From contig JAXHVH010000002.1 of NCBI GenBank assembly GCA_034189085.1, positions 51,677-115,676 on the forward strand: DNA of 64,000 bases. Direction: 5' to 3'. Origin of the DNA: M55B129 sp034189085. GTDB lineage: Bacteria > Bacillota > Dethiobacteria > DTU022. Shown one piece after another: positions 8,871 through 17,359 of this stretch. Positions within the stretch are counted from its first letter, which is position 1. Every line of letters begins with the position of its first letter. The notes under the pieces were generated by a model. That model saw only the letters and a list, made by a program, of their open reading frames with translations, searched no databases and had not been told where the DNA came from. The translations under genes and the position numbers were made by a program.

Positions 8871-9443
8871 TTGCGGCTTTTTATAGCAATTGCCCTCTCA
8901 GAAAAACAAAAAAAAGAAGTCAGCATTTTACAAAACCGGCTCAAGACATACCTGAGTGGAGTCCGCTGGGTGCGCCATGAAACACTGCATCTGACTTTAC
9001 GATTTCTCGGCGAAACCGACGAAACCAGGCTGCCAGAGTTAATAAATGCAATGGATGAAACAACAGCCGGTGAGACCCAATTCGCCTTTTCTCTAAAAGG
9101 AAGTGGCATATTTCCCGGAACAGCAAAAGCCAGGGTGCTATGGGTTGGCCTGGATAAAGGGGCTTTTTTAATTACCGCTCTTGCTGAAAAATTGGACCAG
9201 AAGTTGACAGGCCTCGGATTTCCTCCCGAAAAAAGGCCTTTTCGGCCTCATCTGACCATCGGAAGACTGCGTTATCCACTCCCTGAAGATTTAATGCAAA
9301 AATTCATTGAAAAGGAAAATTCTTTTCAGGGATCATCAATGATGGTAGGAGAAATAACTTTATTTGAAAGCATTTTATCGAGGCAGGGCGCTGTTTATCA
9401 TCCTCTCCATCACAGTGCACTGCAGAAATCAGATCCTCAATAA
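8871..9443 (+). CDS. thpR: RNA 2',3'-cyclic phosphodiesterase ThpR (LigT/2H family)
   Basis: This 190-residue 2H phosphoesterase opens 2',3'-cyclic phosphates on RNA ends. Both catalytic H-x-T-x motifs are present: HLTL near residue 43 and HLTI near residue 127. The TTG start at 8871 follows AAGGGAG at 8852-8858. It sits between cinA and recA, 21 bases after cinA, so it is probably cotranscribed. An RNA ligase, RtcB, which uses such ends, is encoded elsewhere in the window. Confidence 0.9.
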   Translation: MRLFIAIALSEKQKKEVSILQNRLKTYLSGVRWVRHETLHLTLRFLGETDETRLPELINAMDETTAGETQFAFSLKGSGIFPGTAKARVLWVGLDKGAFLITALAEKLDQKLTGLGFPPEKRPFRPHLTIGRLRYPLPEDLMQKFIEKENSFQGSSMMVGEITLFESILSRQGAVYHPLHHSALQKSDPQ

Positions 9444-9535
9444 CTGATCTAACTGCAGGATATCATCTGGAAATACAGAATAAAGAAGAATATAAAAGGT
9501 CTGTATATGAACCGGCAAGAAGGAGGTATTAACTA

Positions 9536-10594
9536 TTGGAAAAAGAAAAAGCCCTTGAAGCAGCTTTGCTACAAATCGAAAAACAGTTTGGCAAAGGTTC
9601 GGTAATGAAACTGGGCCAGGAGGTTTATCAAAAGATAGCAGTTATTCCAACCGGCAGCCTTACCCTTGATGCAGCCCTGGGCGTTGGAGGAGTACCGAGA
9701 GGCAGGGTGGTAGAAATTTTCGGCCCTGAATCTTCAGGTAAAACTACCGTTGCTTTGCATATAATTGCTGAAGCACAAAAAAGAGGCGGTTATGCTGCTT
9801 TTATTGACGCCGAACATGCGCTTGATGCACAGTATGCTACCAACCTGGGAGTCAATCTGGATGAACTGCTTGTTTCTCAACCCGATACCGGAGAACAGGC
9901 TCTTGAAATTGCCGAAGCGCTGGTCCGCAGCGGAGCTATCGATGTGATGGTTATCGATTCAGTTGCCGCTCTTGTTCCACGTGCTGAAATAGAAGGTGAA
10001 ATGGGTGACGCTCATGTAGGGCTGCAGGCTCGCTTGATGTCGCAGGCCCTGCGCAAACTTTCCGGCGTTATCAGCAAGTCGAGGACATGCGCTGTATTTA
10101 TCAACCAGATCAGGGAAAAAGTTGGTATCATGTTCGGAAATCCTGAAGTAACACCTGGCGGAAGGGCCCTGAAATTTTATTCTTCCATTCGGATGGATGT
10201 ACGACGGATAGAATCGCTAAAAGCGGGTTCAGATCAGGTTATCGGTAACAGGACTCGTGTTAAAGTGGTCAAAAATAAAGTTGCTCCACCTTTTAAAATA
10301 GCCGAATTCGATATTCTATACGGAACAGGCATTTCCACTGAAGGCTCTTTGATAGATCTTGGCCTTGAACATAATGTAATCACCAAGAGCGGTGCCTGGT
10401 ATTCGTACGGCGAAGAAAGATTAGGGCAGGGACGTGAGAATGTAAGAGACTATTTAAAAGAAAATCCACAGTTAAAAAATGAAATTGAGAAAAAAGTGAG
10501 AGAAGCAGCTAACCTTCCGGCAATGACAACCGAGATATCCGATGACAAGAAAGAAAACGACAATGGGAAAAAAGAGAAGCCTGACCAGAAATAA
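9536..10594 (+). CDS. recA: Recombinase RecA
   Basis: This 352-residue strand-exchange ATPase of homologous recombination is also the coprotease that triggers LexA self-cleavage. Walker A (GPESSGKTT) lies near residues 63-71, VIDSVAALVPRAEIEGEMGD follows, and the tail is acidic and lysine-rich. The start is TTG at 9536 with AAGGAGG at 9521-9527. No convincing copy of the LexA-box candidate found at lexA was seen upstream, so SOS control of this copy may come from the operon promoter or from a diverged site. Confidence 0.97.
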   Translation: MEKEKALEAALLQIEKQFGKGSVMKLGQEVYQKIAVIPTGSLTLDAALGVGGVPRGRVVEIFGPESSGKTTVALHIIAEAQKRGGYAAFIDAEHALDAQYATNLGVNLDELLVSQPDTGEQALEIAEALVRSGAIDVMVIDSVAALVPRAEIEGEMGDAHVGLQARLMSQALRKLSGVISKSRTCAVFINQIREKVGIMFGNPEVTPGGRALKFYSSIRMDVRRIESLKAGSDQVIGNRTRVKVVKNKVAPPFKIAEFDILYGTGISTEGSLIDLGLEHNVITKSGAWYSYGEERLGQGRENVRDYLKENPQLKNEIEKKVREAANLPAMTTEISDDKKENDNGKKEKPDQK

Positions 10595-10608
10595 TGGAGG
10601 CCGATCAT

Positions 10609-11097
10609 TTGTTTGATGAAGAAGATGTTATAAAAAAAGCCCGTAACTTGATCCTCAGGTACATGACTTATCGGGCTCGCAGTAAATCAGAAGCAGTTCA
10701 CTACCTGCAGAAAAAAGGTTTTTCCGAAGATGTAATCGAAAAGGTAATCAGGGAAATGAGTAAATATGGCTATCTGAACGATAGTAAATTTACGGATGAT
10801 TTTATCAGTTATCGTAAAAGCCAGGGATATGGCCTTAAAAGAATCCGTTATGAATTAAGGCAAAAAGGCATTGATAAAAAACTGATCGACCAGAAAACGG
10901 AAGAACATTTTAGCAACGATGAAGACCTGGCCAGAATTGAAAAAATACTGGCCAGAAGAGACAACAAAAAGAAGGTAGATCGTGAAGATAAGGATCGCCT
11001 TTTCCGAAGAGAAGCGGCTTTCTTGCAAAGGCGTGGCTTTCAGGAACACCTTATTTTTACAGCTTTGAAAAAGAAATTTCAGACCGACAATCAGTAG
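10609..11097 (+). CDS. recX: Regulatory protein RecX
   Basis: RecX-family repeats modulate RecA filaments. The product is about 162 residues, basic and helical, with three repeats: SKSEAVHYLQKKGF, GLKRIRYELRQKGI and REAAFLQRRGF. I prefer the TTG at 10609, eight bases after GGAGG (10596-10600), over an ATG at 10594 that overlaps the recA stop. Gene order recA-recX is the norm. A strong vegetative promoter for the next unit begins just 10 bases after its stop. Confidence 0.9.
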   Translation: MFDEEDVIKKARNLILRYMTYRARSKSEAVHYLQKKGFSEDVIEKVIREMSKYGYLNDSKFTDDFISYRKSQGYGLKRIRYELRQKGIDKKLIDQKTEEHFSNDEDLARIEKILARRDNKKKVDREDKDRLFRREAAFLQRRGFQEHLIFTALKKKFQTDNQ

Positions 11098-11106
11098 AAT
11101 AGTTTC

Positions 11107-11135
11107 TTGACATAATATTTCCTAAAAGATAAAAT
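11107..11135 (+). promoter_or_regulatory. Strong sigma-A promoter for rny
   Basis: A consensus -35 TTGACA (11107-11112) and a -10 TAAAAT (11130-11135) are separated by exactly 17 bases. Predicted transcription starts near 11142, leaving about 230 bases of leader before rny. Confidence 0.75.
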
Positions 11136-11140
11136 TATAA

Positions 11141-11313
11141 AAAAGGAATATGATGGTTCTGATTATAAATGTTCAGTTCATAACTGATAAGAGAAAGCCT
11201 GGTGCCCTGAGGCACTGTGGATAGATAACAATAGCAAATAGTTTCGGTTAAGGGAGAAAGTATACCCTTTGCCGGTCTTTCTCTTTTAAGCTGTGTCCTG
11301 GACACAGCTTAAA
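11141..11313 (+). promoter_or_regulatory. Structured 5' leader of rny, possible attenuator
   Basis: The leader contains GAGAAAG twice (11191-11197 and 11254-11260). Both copies can pair with CTTTCTC at 11277-11283, which is followed by TTTT. AAGGG (11250-11254) can also pair with CCCTT (11265-11269), and GTGCC/GGCAC forms a small hairpin near 11202-11215. Competing partners for one terminator arm are typical of attenuators. A 29-base perfect dyad (11285-11298 with 11300-11313) follows. It matches no riboswitch class I can name. Confidence 0.5.
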
Positions 11314-11371
11314 TTATTTTACAAGAAATATCGTATTCATTACAAATTATGCAATGGAGGTGATTATTATT

Positions 11372-12904
11372 ATGGATAACTTACTGCTAATAGTTGCCGC
11401 TTTCGTGATTGGTATCGGAGGCGGGTATTTTATTCGTAAACTGATTGCTGAAGCAAAAATTTCATCTGCTGAGTCGGAAGCTAAAAGAATAATAGAAGAG
11501 GCTAATCAGGAAGGCAACTCCCTGAAAAGAGAAAAACAGCTTGAAGCAAAAGAGGAAGTTCACCGATTAAGAAACGAACTGGATAAAGAAACTAAAGAAC
11601 GACGTTCTGAACTACAGCGTTTCGAGAGGCGGCTTTTACAAAAAGAAGAAAGCCTTGATCACAAGATTAACAACATAGAGAAAAAAGAGGATGATCTGAG
11701 ACGTAAAGAAGATGAAAACCGGGTAGTAAGAGAAAAATTGGATCAACTGCACAATCAACAGCTTGCCGAACTGGAACGGGTTTCCGGTATGACATCTGAA
11801 GAAGCAAAAGAGCACCTGTTACAGAGAGTGCGTGAAGAGATGAGTCACGAGATGATCGCCATGGTCAAAGAAATTGAAAATCAGGCCAAAGAAGAAGGAG
11901 AAAAAAAAGCTCGTGAAATTGTCACAACCGCCATTCAGCGCTGTGCAGCCGATCATGTAACTGAATCGACGGTTTCTGTTGTAAACCTTCCCAATGACGA
12001 GATGAAGGGAAGAATTATTGGACGTGAAGGTCGTAACATCAGGGCACTGGAAACGCTTACCGGTATAGACCTTATTATTGATGATACCCCTGAAGCGGTG
12101 ATAATTTCAGGATTTGATCCCATCAGAAGAGAGGTAGCTCGCCTTTCCCTGGAAAAACTGGTCAGCGATGGTCGTATTCACCCGGCCAGAATCGAAGAAA
12201 TAGTTGAAAAAACACGCAAAGAAGTGGAAACGCAGATAAAGGAAGAGGGAGAGAGAGCTACTTTTGAAACCCGCATTAATGGGCTTCACCCGGAGTTGGT
12301 TTTCCTCCTCGGGAAACTGCGTTTCAGAACAAGCTACGGCCAAAATGTCCTGCAACATTCCATCGAAGTAGCCCACCTGGCCGGTATGATGGCTGCAGAA
12401 CTGGGATTAGACGTTAATTTTGCCAAACGAGCAGGCCTTCTCCATGATATTGGGAAAGCTGTTGACCATGAAACAGAGGGTTCACATGCCCAGATCGGCG
12501 CTGACCTGGGGAAAAAATTTAACGAATCACCAGGAATAGTTAACGCCATAGCTGCCCATCACGGTGATGTTGAATTCGAAACCCTGGAGGCAGTGCTAAT
12601 TCAATCTGCGGATGCTATATCTGCTGTTCGACCCGGCGCAAGGCGTGAAACACTGGAAGCATATATTCAGCGACTTGAAAAATTAGAAAACATAGCTGAC
12701 TCTTTTGATGGCGTTGAAAAATCTTATGCCATTCATGCCGGTCGCGAAATCAGAATCCTGGTCAAGCCGGATCGAATTGATGATTATACTTCAATCCAGG
12801 TGGCGAGGGATATTGTGAAAAAAATTGAAAGTGAACTTGAATATCCCGGTCAGATTAAAGTAACTGTCATTCGCGAAACAAGGGCAGTAGATTACGCCAA
12901 GTAA
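11372..12904 (+). CDS. rny: Ribonuclease Y
   Basis: This membrane-anchored endoribonuclease initiates mRNA decay. Its order is a transmembrane helix (residues 2-20), a long charged coiled coil to about 190, a KH RNA-binding domain (GRIIGREGRNIRALE near 212) and an HD catalytic domain (HDIGKAVDHE near 358). I chose ATG 11372, seven bases after GGAGGTGAT, rather than ATG 11354, which overlaps that ribosome site. The product is 510 residues, the family norm. A hairpin follows, then ymdB, which lies next to rny in most Bacillota. Confidence 0.95.
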   Translation: MDNLLLIVAAFVIGIGGGYFIRKLIAEAKISSAESEAKRIIEEANQEGNSLKREKQLEAKEEVHRLRNELDKETKERRSELQRFERRLLQKEESLDHKINNIEKKEDDLRRKEDENRVVREKLDQLHNQQLAELERVSGMTSEEAKEHLLQRVREEMSHEMIAMVKEIENQAKEEGEKKAREIVTTAIQRCAADHVTESTVSVVNLPNDEMKGRIIGREGRNIRALETLTGIDLIIDDTPEAVIISGFDPIRREVARLSLEKLVSDGRIHPARIEEIVEKTRKEVETQIKEEGERATFETRINGLHPELVFLLGKLRFRTSYGQNVLQHSIEVAHLAGMMAAELGLDVNFAKRAGLLHDIGKAVDHETEGSHAQIGADLGKKFNESPGIVNAIAAHHGDVEFETLEAVLIQSADAISAVRPGARRETLEAYIQRLEKLENIADSFDGVEKSYAIHAGREIRILVKPDRIDDYTSIQVARDIVKKIESELEYPGQIKVTVIRETRAVDYAK

Positions 12905-12925
12905 ACAAATTATAAAACGGATCTT

Positions 12926-12959
12926 CCTTGCCCGCTTATTATAATAAACCCGGGCAAGG
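12926..12959 (+). terminator. Hairpin between rny and ymdB
   Basis: CCTTGCCCG (12926-12934) pairs perfectly with 12951-12959 across a 16-base AT-rich loop, and GTTTTT follows a few bases on. This looks like a partial terminator allowing some read-through to ymdB. Confidence 0.5.
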
Positions 12960-13011
12960 GTATATGTTTTTAAAGGAGGCCCGGGGGAACAACTGCTCTG
13001 TTCCTTTTAAG

Positions 13012-13791
13012 ATGCAGATATTGATGATTGGTGATATTGTCGGAAAACCAGGCCGAAAATGTCTGCAGCGATTTTTCAAAGGTCATTCGGTTAGGAACAA
13101 ATATGATCTAATTATAGCAAATGGAGAGAATGCAGCCGGTGGAGCTGGATTAACAGAAAAGGTAGCTTTCGAATTAAAAGATATTGGAATCGATGTTATA
13201 ACTGGCGGCAATCACAGCTGGGATCGCCGTGAAATAATTGATTTTATCGAAAAGGACAACACAATTCTTCGCCCGGCCAATCTGCCGCCAGAAACAACTC
13301 CCGGAAACGGTTCGGTTGTTCTTGAAAAATCCGGGTTTAAAATCGCTGTTTTGAACCTGATGGGTCGAGTTTTCATGGAACCATCAGACTGTCCCTTCAG
13401 GGTTGCCGACATGGAGTTGCAAAAATTAAATAAAATAGCGGACACAGTGATCGTAGATTTTCACGCCGAAGCGACATCTGAAAAACAAGCCATGGGCTGG
13501 TATTTAGATGGCCGTATCGGTGCATTAATTGGCACTCACAGTCATGTTCAAACAGCTGATGAACGGATTCTCCCTGGTGGAACAGCCTACATTACTGATG
13601 TTGGAATGACAGGATTGAAAAATTCAGTACTGGGAGTTGACAGGGAGTGTGCCCTGAAAAGATTTTTAACCAGAATGCCTTACCGGCTGACAATCACGGA
13701 GGGAGAAACAATAATTAACGCTGTAGAAATTGAAATAACCCGAGAAAAGGGAAGGGCAACATTTATTAATAGAATATTCGAATTGGCCTGA
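13012..13791 (+). CDS. ymdB: YmdB-family metallophosphoesterase
   Basis: This dimetal 2',3'-cyclic nucleotide phosphodiesterase family (TIGR00282) affects RNA levels and, in Bacillus, biofilm versus motility decisions. Metal-site motifs are intact: GDIVGKPGR, NGEN, GGNHSWD, DFHAEATSEK and GTHSHVQTAD. The family N-terminus (MQILMIGDIVGKPG) fits ATG 13012, giving 259 residues. The AAGGAGG at 12973-12979 is 32 bases away, and a hairpin (12986-12991 with 12999-13004) lies between and may bring it closer. A longer reading from 12928 or 12964 is possible but not family-like. Confidence 0.9.
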   Translation: MQILMIGDIVGKPGRKCLQRFFKGHSVRNKYDLIIANGENAAGGAGLTEKVAFELKDIGIDVITGGNHSWDRREIIDFIEKDNTILRPANLPPETTPGNGSVVLEKSGFKIAVLNLMGRVFMEPSDCPFRVADMELQKLNKIADTVIVDFHAEATSEKQAMGWYLDGRIGALIGTHSHVQTADERILPGGTAYITDVGMTGLKNSVLGVDRECALKRFLTRMPYRLTITEGETIINAVEIEITREKGRATFINRIFELA

Positions 13792-13892
13792 TGGTTATGT
13801 TTTGACATCATAGTATTCATATAATTCAGGCAGGAATTTTGCTGATTAAGCAGAATATTGTAGGTAAATCCGCGAAGGAGGCACACTACATA

Positions 13893-14153
13893 ATGGAAGT
13901 ATTAAAAGTTTCAGCAAAATCCAACCCCAATTCCGTAGCCGGAGCTCTTGCAGGAGTACTGAGAGAAAGAGGAGGAGCTGAAATTCAGACTATCGGAGCG
14001 GGAGCCCTGAATCAGGCCGTTAAGGCGGTAGCCATCGCCAGGGGCTTTGTTGCTCCGGGAGGAATTGATCTCATTTGCATCCCGGCCTTTACGGATATCG
14101 AGATTGACGGGGAGGAAAGAACGGCAATTAAATTGATTGTTGAACCACGCTGA
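13893..14153 (+). CDS. spoVS: Stage V sporulation protein S
   Basis: This is the 86-residue Alba-like SpoVS protein, required for efficient spore coat assembly and septation timing. The sequence from MEVLKVSAKSNPNSVAGAL is almost at family consensus. ATG 13893 follows AAGGAGG (13875-13881), although an in-frame extension to 13839 exists. It is one of the clearest markers that the organism belongs to a spore-forming lineage. A U-rich terminator follows. Confidence 0.95.
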   Translation: MEVLKVSAKSNPNSVAGALAGVLRERGGAEIQTIGAGALNQAVKAVAIARGFVAPGGIDLICIPAFTDIEIDGEERTAIKLIVEPR

Positions 14154-14192
14154 CTCCAGTCGATCTCTAAAGCGGAAAAGGAAATTAACATG

Positions 14193-14229
14193 CCCTCTCG
14201 TTATACTATTCAGCAGAGGGTATTTTTTT
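14193..14229 (+). terminator. Rho-independent terminator after spoVS
   Basis: CCCTCT (14193-14198) pairs with AGAGGG (14215-14220), followed shortly by seven T residues at 14223-14229. It separates the rny-ymdB-spoVS unit from the next gene. Confidence 0.75.
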
Positions 14230-14292
14230 GTCACGACAAACCAGTCAAGGCAGCAATTATTATCTGAATCCAGACTTTGTTGAATCTGTTTC

Positions 14293-15147
14293 ATGGAAAC
14301 AAAAGTGGTGACTGTAAAGATGAATGGAAAAGATAAGATTGATCTCCATACTCACAGCAATGCCTCGGATGGATTATTCAGCCCGGCAAAGCTTATTGAG
14401 ATAGTTGTCTCACACGGTTTAAGTGCTGTTGCTCTAACTGATCATGACACTCTGAAGGGGTTAGATGAAGCAGCAGAGGCCGCCAAAAAAAACGGTATTG
14501 ATTTTATTCCCGGCGTTGAAATCAGCGCTATTGAAGAAAAACTGGAGATCCATATTCTCGGATATTATCCAAAAAGGCAGGAAGTGCTTGCCGAAATATT
14601 GTTCAACCTGCAGAAACAGCGGTACAAAAGGATGGAAAAAATAGTTGCCAGGTTAAATGATCTCGGTTTTCAAATTACCTTTGATGAAGTGACCCTCGAA
14701 GCAGGAGAAGCAGCTCCTGGCAGAGCTCATCTGGCCAGGCTGATGGTAAAAAAAGGCTATGTTGCTACTATTGATCAGGCCTTTTCCCGGTTTTTAAACC
14801 GCGGCAGCCCTGCATACATGGAGAGGCAAACATTAAATTTCGCCGAAACAATTGATTTCCTTAAAAAAGCAGGAGCTGTACCGGTTGTTGCCCATCCAGG
14901 CGCCAGTGCCCGCCCATTAATCGATCAACTGATTAAATTTGGATTAATGGGGATAGAGGTTTTTCATCCCGAGCACAATCACGAATTGACCAATTATTAC
15001 CTTGGCCTGGCTCATGATAAAAATCTCATTGTAACGGGTGGAACTGACTTCCATGGTATCAGCCATGAAAAACCCGGCTATCCATCTGAGCTGACCATAA
15101 AGGCCAGGTATTTGACTCAGCTAAAAAATGCTGCCGCCATGATCTAA
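14293..15147 (+). CDS. PHP-domain phosphoesterase (TrpH/RNase AM-like)
   Basis: This 284-residue PHP-domain protein has the trinuclear metal motifs DLHTHSNASDG, ALTDHDT, GVEISA, VAHPG and GGTDFHG. Relatives include the 5'-3' exoribonuclease RNase AM and 3',5'-nucleoside bisphosphate phosphatases, so hydrolysis of short RNAs or pAp-like nucleotides is likely. The start is uncertain: ATG 14293 has no clear ribosome site, and ATG 14320 follows GGTGA and gives a product nine residues shorter. No operon partner is evident. Confidence 0.85.
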   Translation: METKVVTVKMNGKDKIDLHTHSNASDGLFSPAKLIEIVVSHGLSAVALTDHDTLKGLDEAAEAAKKNGIDFIPGVEISAIEEKLEIHILGYYPKRQEVLAEILFNLQKQRYKRMEKIVARLNDLGFQITFDEVTLEAGEAAPGRAHLARLMVKKGYVATIDQAFSRFLNRGSPAYMERQTLNFAETIDFLKKAGAVPVVAHPGASARPLIDQLIKFGLMGIEVFHPEHNHELTNYYLGLAHDKNLIVTGGTDFHGISHEKPGYPSELTIKARYLTQLKNAAAMI

Positions 15148-15284
15148 CCCTGTCATTTCTGAGTAATATATTACAACCCTAATTTTTTAAAAAAAAATCT
15201 GTTTAAACTGCAAATATTCTTTTCATGAGCCAGATTTAATGCTAAAATATCATTATATGTGCTGCAGGAGGGATAATCCTTTAA

Positions 15285-15683
15285 ATGGACAAGTTTGAAT
15301 TTGCTCTACAGGTTACAGTTGTTGGTTTTCTTGTAGTAGTGGCCACTCTTTTTCTCCTTTATGCAATCCTTCTCCTATTCAGCCGCATATTCAGCACTCC
15401 TGATATAAAAAACCTTCATCAGCCTCCCCTGGATCAACAAAAAATGATCGCCAAAGATGAAGAAGTGTCAAACGGCCCCCTTACGGCGGCAATCACGGCA
15501 GCGATTTATCATTATATGCAGCTTGAAGAAGTCGTCAATGATAACGACAAGGTAAAAATTACCGTTCAACCATCCGGCAGGAGCACGACAATGAACTGGC
15601 GGATGGCCGGGCGTAAAGAATTACTCGAAAACAGGGAGAAACTAGAACAAAGCAGGAGGAAAAAGAAATATGAAAACTTTTAA
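15285..15683 (+). CDS. OadG-family gamma subunit of a sodium-pumping decarboxylase
   Basis: This 132-residue protein has one N-terminal membrane helix (residues 8-35) and a hydrophilic tail, typical of the small OadG/MmdD subunit that stabilises sodium-translocating decarboxylases. GGAGGG lies nine bases before the ATG. It overlaps the following biotin-carrier gene by 14 bases, indicating coupling. The function rests on topology and gene neighbours. Confidence 0.82.
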   Translation: MDKFEFALQVTVVGFLVVVATLFLLYAILLLFSRIFSTPDIKNLHQPPLDQQKMIAKDEEVSNGPLTAAITAAIYHYMQLEEVVNDNDKVKITVQPSGRSTTMNWRMAGRKELLENREKLEQSRRKKKYENF

Positions 15684-16104
15684 AGTGACCGTTGACGGAC
15701 AGGTCTACAATGTCCAGGTGGAAGAAATGAACGAAAGGGTCAATAAAATTGAACCTGCCCCAACAAGAGCCAAACCTGCCCAAAATAGATCTGCAGAGCC
15801 TGCATCGGGAGAATTAAAATCAAATGAAACGGCAGCAAAAAAAGAAAATAAGGTCCCGGATAAAGTCCCGGATAAACAGGCTGGAGAAGAAATTAAGGTG
15901 GAAGCTCCAATGCCGGGTTCTATTCTTGAAATAAAGGTTACCGCAGGAGATGCGGTTAAAGAAGGGGCGGTTCTGCTGGTTTTCGAAGCCATGAAAATGG
16001 AAAACGAATTGACAGCTCCCCGGTCGGGCACTGTTGCGGAAATCCGGGTTAAAAAAGGCGATTCAGTCAACAGTGGAGACATCCTTATCGTTCTAATCTC
16101 TTAA
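15670..16104 (+). CDS. Biotin carboxyl carrier subunit of a sodium-pumping decarboxylase
   Basis: This 144-residue protein has an Ala/Pro/Lys-rich linker (residues 18-75) before a biotinyl domain. The biotin-accepting lysine sits in EAMKMEN. It would carry the carboxyl group from the carboxyltransferase to the membrane beta subunit, as in glutaconyl-CoA or methylmalonyl-CoA decarboxylases. It starts at ATG 15670 within the end of the OadG-like gene, preceded by AGGAGG. Confidence 0.9.
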   Translation: MKTFKVTVDGQVYNVQVEEMNERVNKIEPAPTRAKPAQNRSAEPASGELKSNETAAKKENKVPDKVPDKQAGEEIKVEAPMPGSILEIKVTAGDAVKEGAVLLVFEAMKMENELTAPRSGTVAEIRVKKGDSVNSGDILIVLIS

Positions 16105-16149
16105 TGGAAAAGACAGAGTGAGCACCTCAAAGAAAGGGTTTGCGCTGCA

Positions 16150-17280
16150 ATGATCGATTTACTGATAGAATTTATTCAAAATACAGGTTTCGCCAACCTG
16201 CAAATTCCAGATATTATTATGGTTGCAGTTGCCTGTGTTCTCTTGTATCTTGGTATTGCCAAGAAGTATGAGCCGCTGCTCCTTGTTCCCATCGGTTTCG
16301 GCATTCTTCTTGTTAACCTGCCTCTGGGCGGGTTGATGGATCCGGAAAGTGGAGAGGTAATAGGCGGCCTGCTTTATTATCTTTCCCTGGGGCTGGAGCT
16401 TGGCATATATCCGCCGCTCATTTTTCTCGGTGTAGGGGCACTAACGGACTTTGGGCCGCTGATTGCCAATCCCGTAACTTTGCTCCTGGGAGCGGCTGCC
16501 CAGTTCGGTATATTCCTTACTTTTATCGGAGCGTATTTTCTCGGTTTTACCCCACAGCAAGCCGGGGCAATAGGCATAATTGGCGGGGCGGACGGACCGA
16601 CAGCGATCTTTCTGGCCAACCATCTTGCTCCTGAGCTGCTGGGCTCAATTGCCATCGCCGCATATTCATACATGGCTCTGGTGCCCATTATTCAACCACC
16701 CATTATGCGCCTGTTAACCAATAAAACAGAACGCCTTGTCGTAATGGAACAGCTCAGGCCTGTTTCTAAAAAAGAGAAAATTTTATTTCCCATTATCGTA
16801 ATCATTATTACCGGTCTCCTCCTGCCGTCGGCCCTGCCTCTGCTCGGCATGCTCATGTTTGGAAATCTTATCCGAGAATCAGGAGTCACCGAAAGACTGA
16901 GCAAGGCGGCTCAGAATGAACTAAACAATATTGTAGTTATTTTCCTCGGACTGACGGTTGGTGCTAAAGCAACTGCCGCTTATTTTTTAACTCCTGACAC
17001 GATTAAAATTATCCTTCTTGGACTGACTGCATTTGCTTTTGGGACTATGGCCGGAGTATTGATGGGAAAATTGCTTTATATTCTTTCCAGGGGAAAGATA
17101 AATCCGCTCATCGGCTCGGCAGGAGTATCGGCGGTTCCCATGGCCGCCAGGGTCTCTCAGATGGTCGGCAAGGAAGAAAATCCAAACAACTATCTGCTCA
17201 TGCACGCCATGGGGCCTAATGTTGCCGGGGTTATCGGTTCCGCTGTGGCGGCGGGGATATTACTCTCCATATTAACTTAA
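16150..17280 (+). CDS. Sodium-translocating decarboxylase beta subunit
   Basis: This 376-residue polytopic membrane protein of the OadB/GcdB/MmdB family decarboxylates carboxybiotin and couples this to sodium export. The family segments GGADGPTAIF and the glycine-rich GSAGVSAVPMAARV are present. It completes gamma, carrier and beta subunits in one operon, but no carboxyltransferase alpha gene is near, so the substrate cannot be told from this window. The next gene is gltX, 79 bases on. Confidence 0.93.
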   Translation: MIDLLIEFIQNTGFANLQIPDIIMVAVACVLLYLGIAKKYEPLLLVPIGFGILLVNLPLGGLMDPESGEVIGGLLYYLSLGLELGIYPPLIFLGVGALTDFGPLIANPVTLLLGAAAQFGIFLTFIGAYFLGFTPQQAGAIGIIGGADGPTAIFLANHLAPELLGSIAIAAYSYMALVPIIQPPIMRLLTNKTERLVVMEQLRPVSKKEKILFPIIVIIITGLLLPSALPLLGMLMFGNLIRESGVTERLSKAAQNELNNIVVIFLGLTVGAKATAAYFLTPDTIKIILLGLTAFAFGTMAGVLMGKLLYILSRGKINPLIGSAGVSAVPMAARVSQMVGKEENPNNYLLMHAMGPNVAGVIGSAVAAGILLSILT

Positions 17281-17321
17281 CTTAAAGTCTTTAAACCGTT
17301 AAATTATCAAATTAATAATAA

Positions 17322-17344
17322 CTGTCTTCTGCCGCAGAAGACAG
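17322..17344 (+). promoter_or_regulatory. Perfect dyad just upstream of gltX
   Basis: CTGTCTTCTGC (17322-17332) and its exact complement (17334-17344) are separated by one base and end five bases before the gltX ribosome site. It could be a terminator of the preceding operon, an operator, or a translation-controlling hairpin. No U-run follows. Confidence 0.5.
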
Positions 17345-17359
17345 AAATGAGGTATTTCT

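Noticed and set aside
9444..9535. LexA box upstream of recA
   Set aside because: No AAAC-N4-GTTT or GAAC-N4-GTTC dyad is present in this gap.
11285..11313. Simple rho-independent terminator of recX
   Set aside because: The dyad lies about 150 bases downstream of the predicted rny promoter start and lacks a proper U-run, so it is treated as part of the rny leader.
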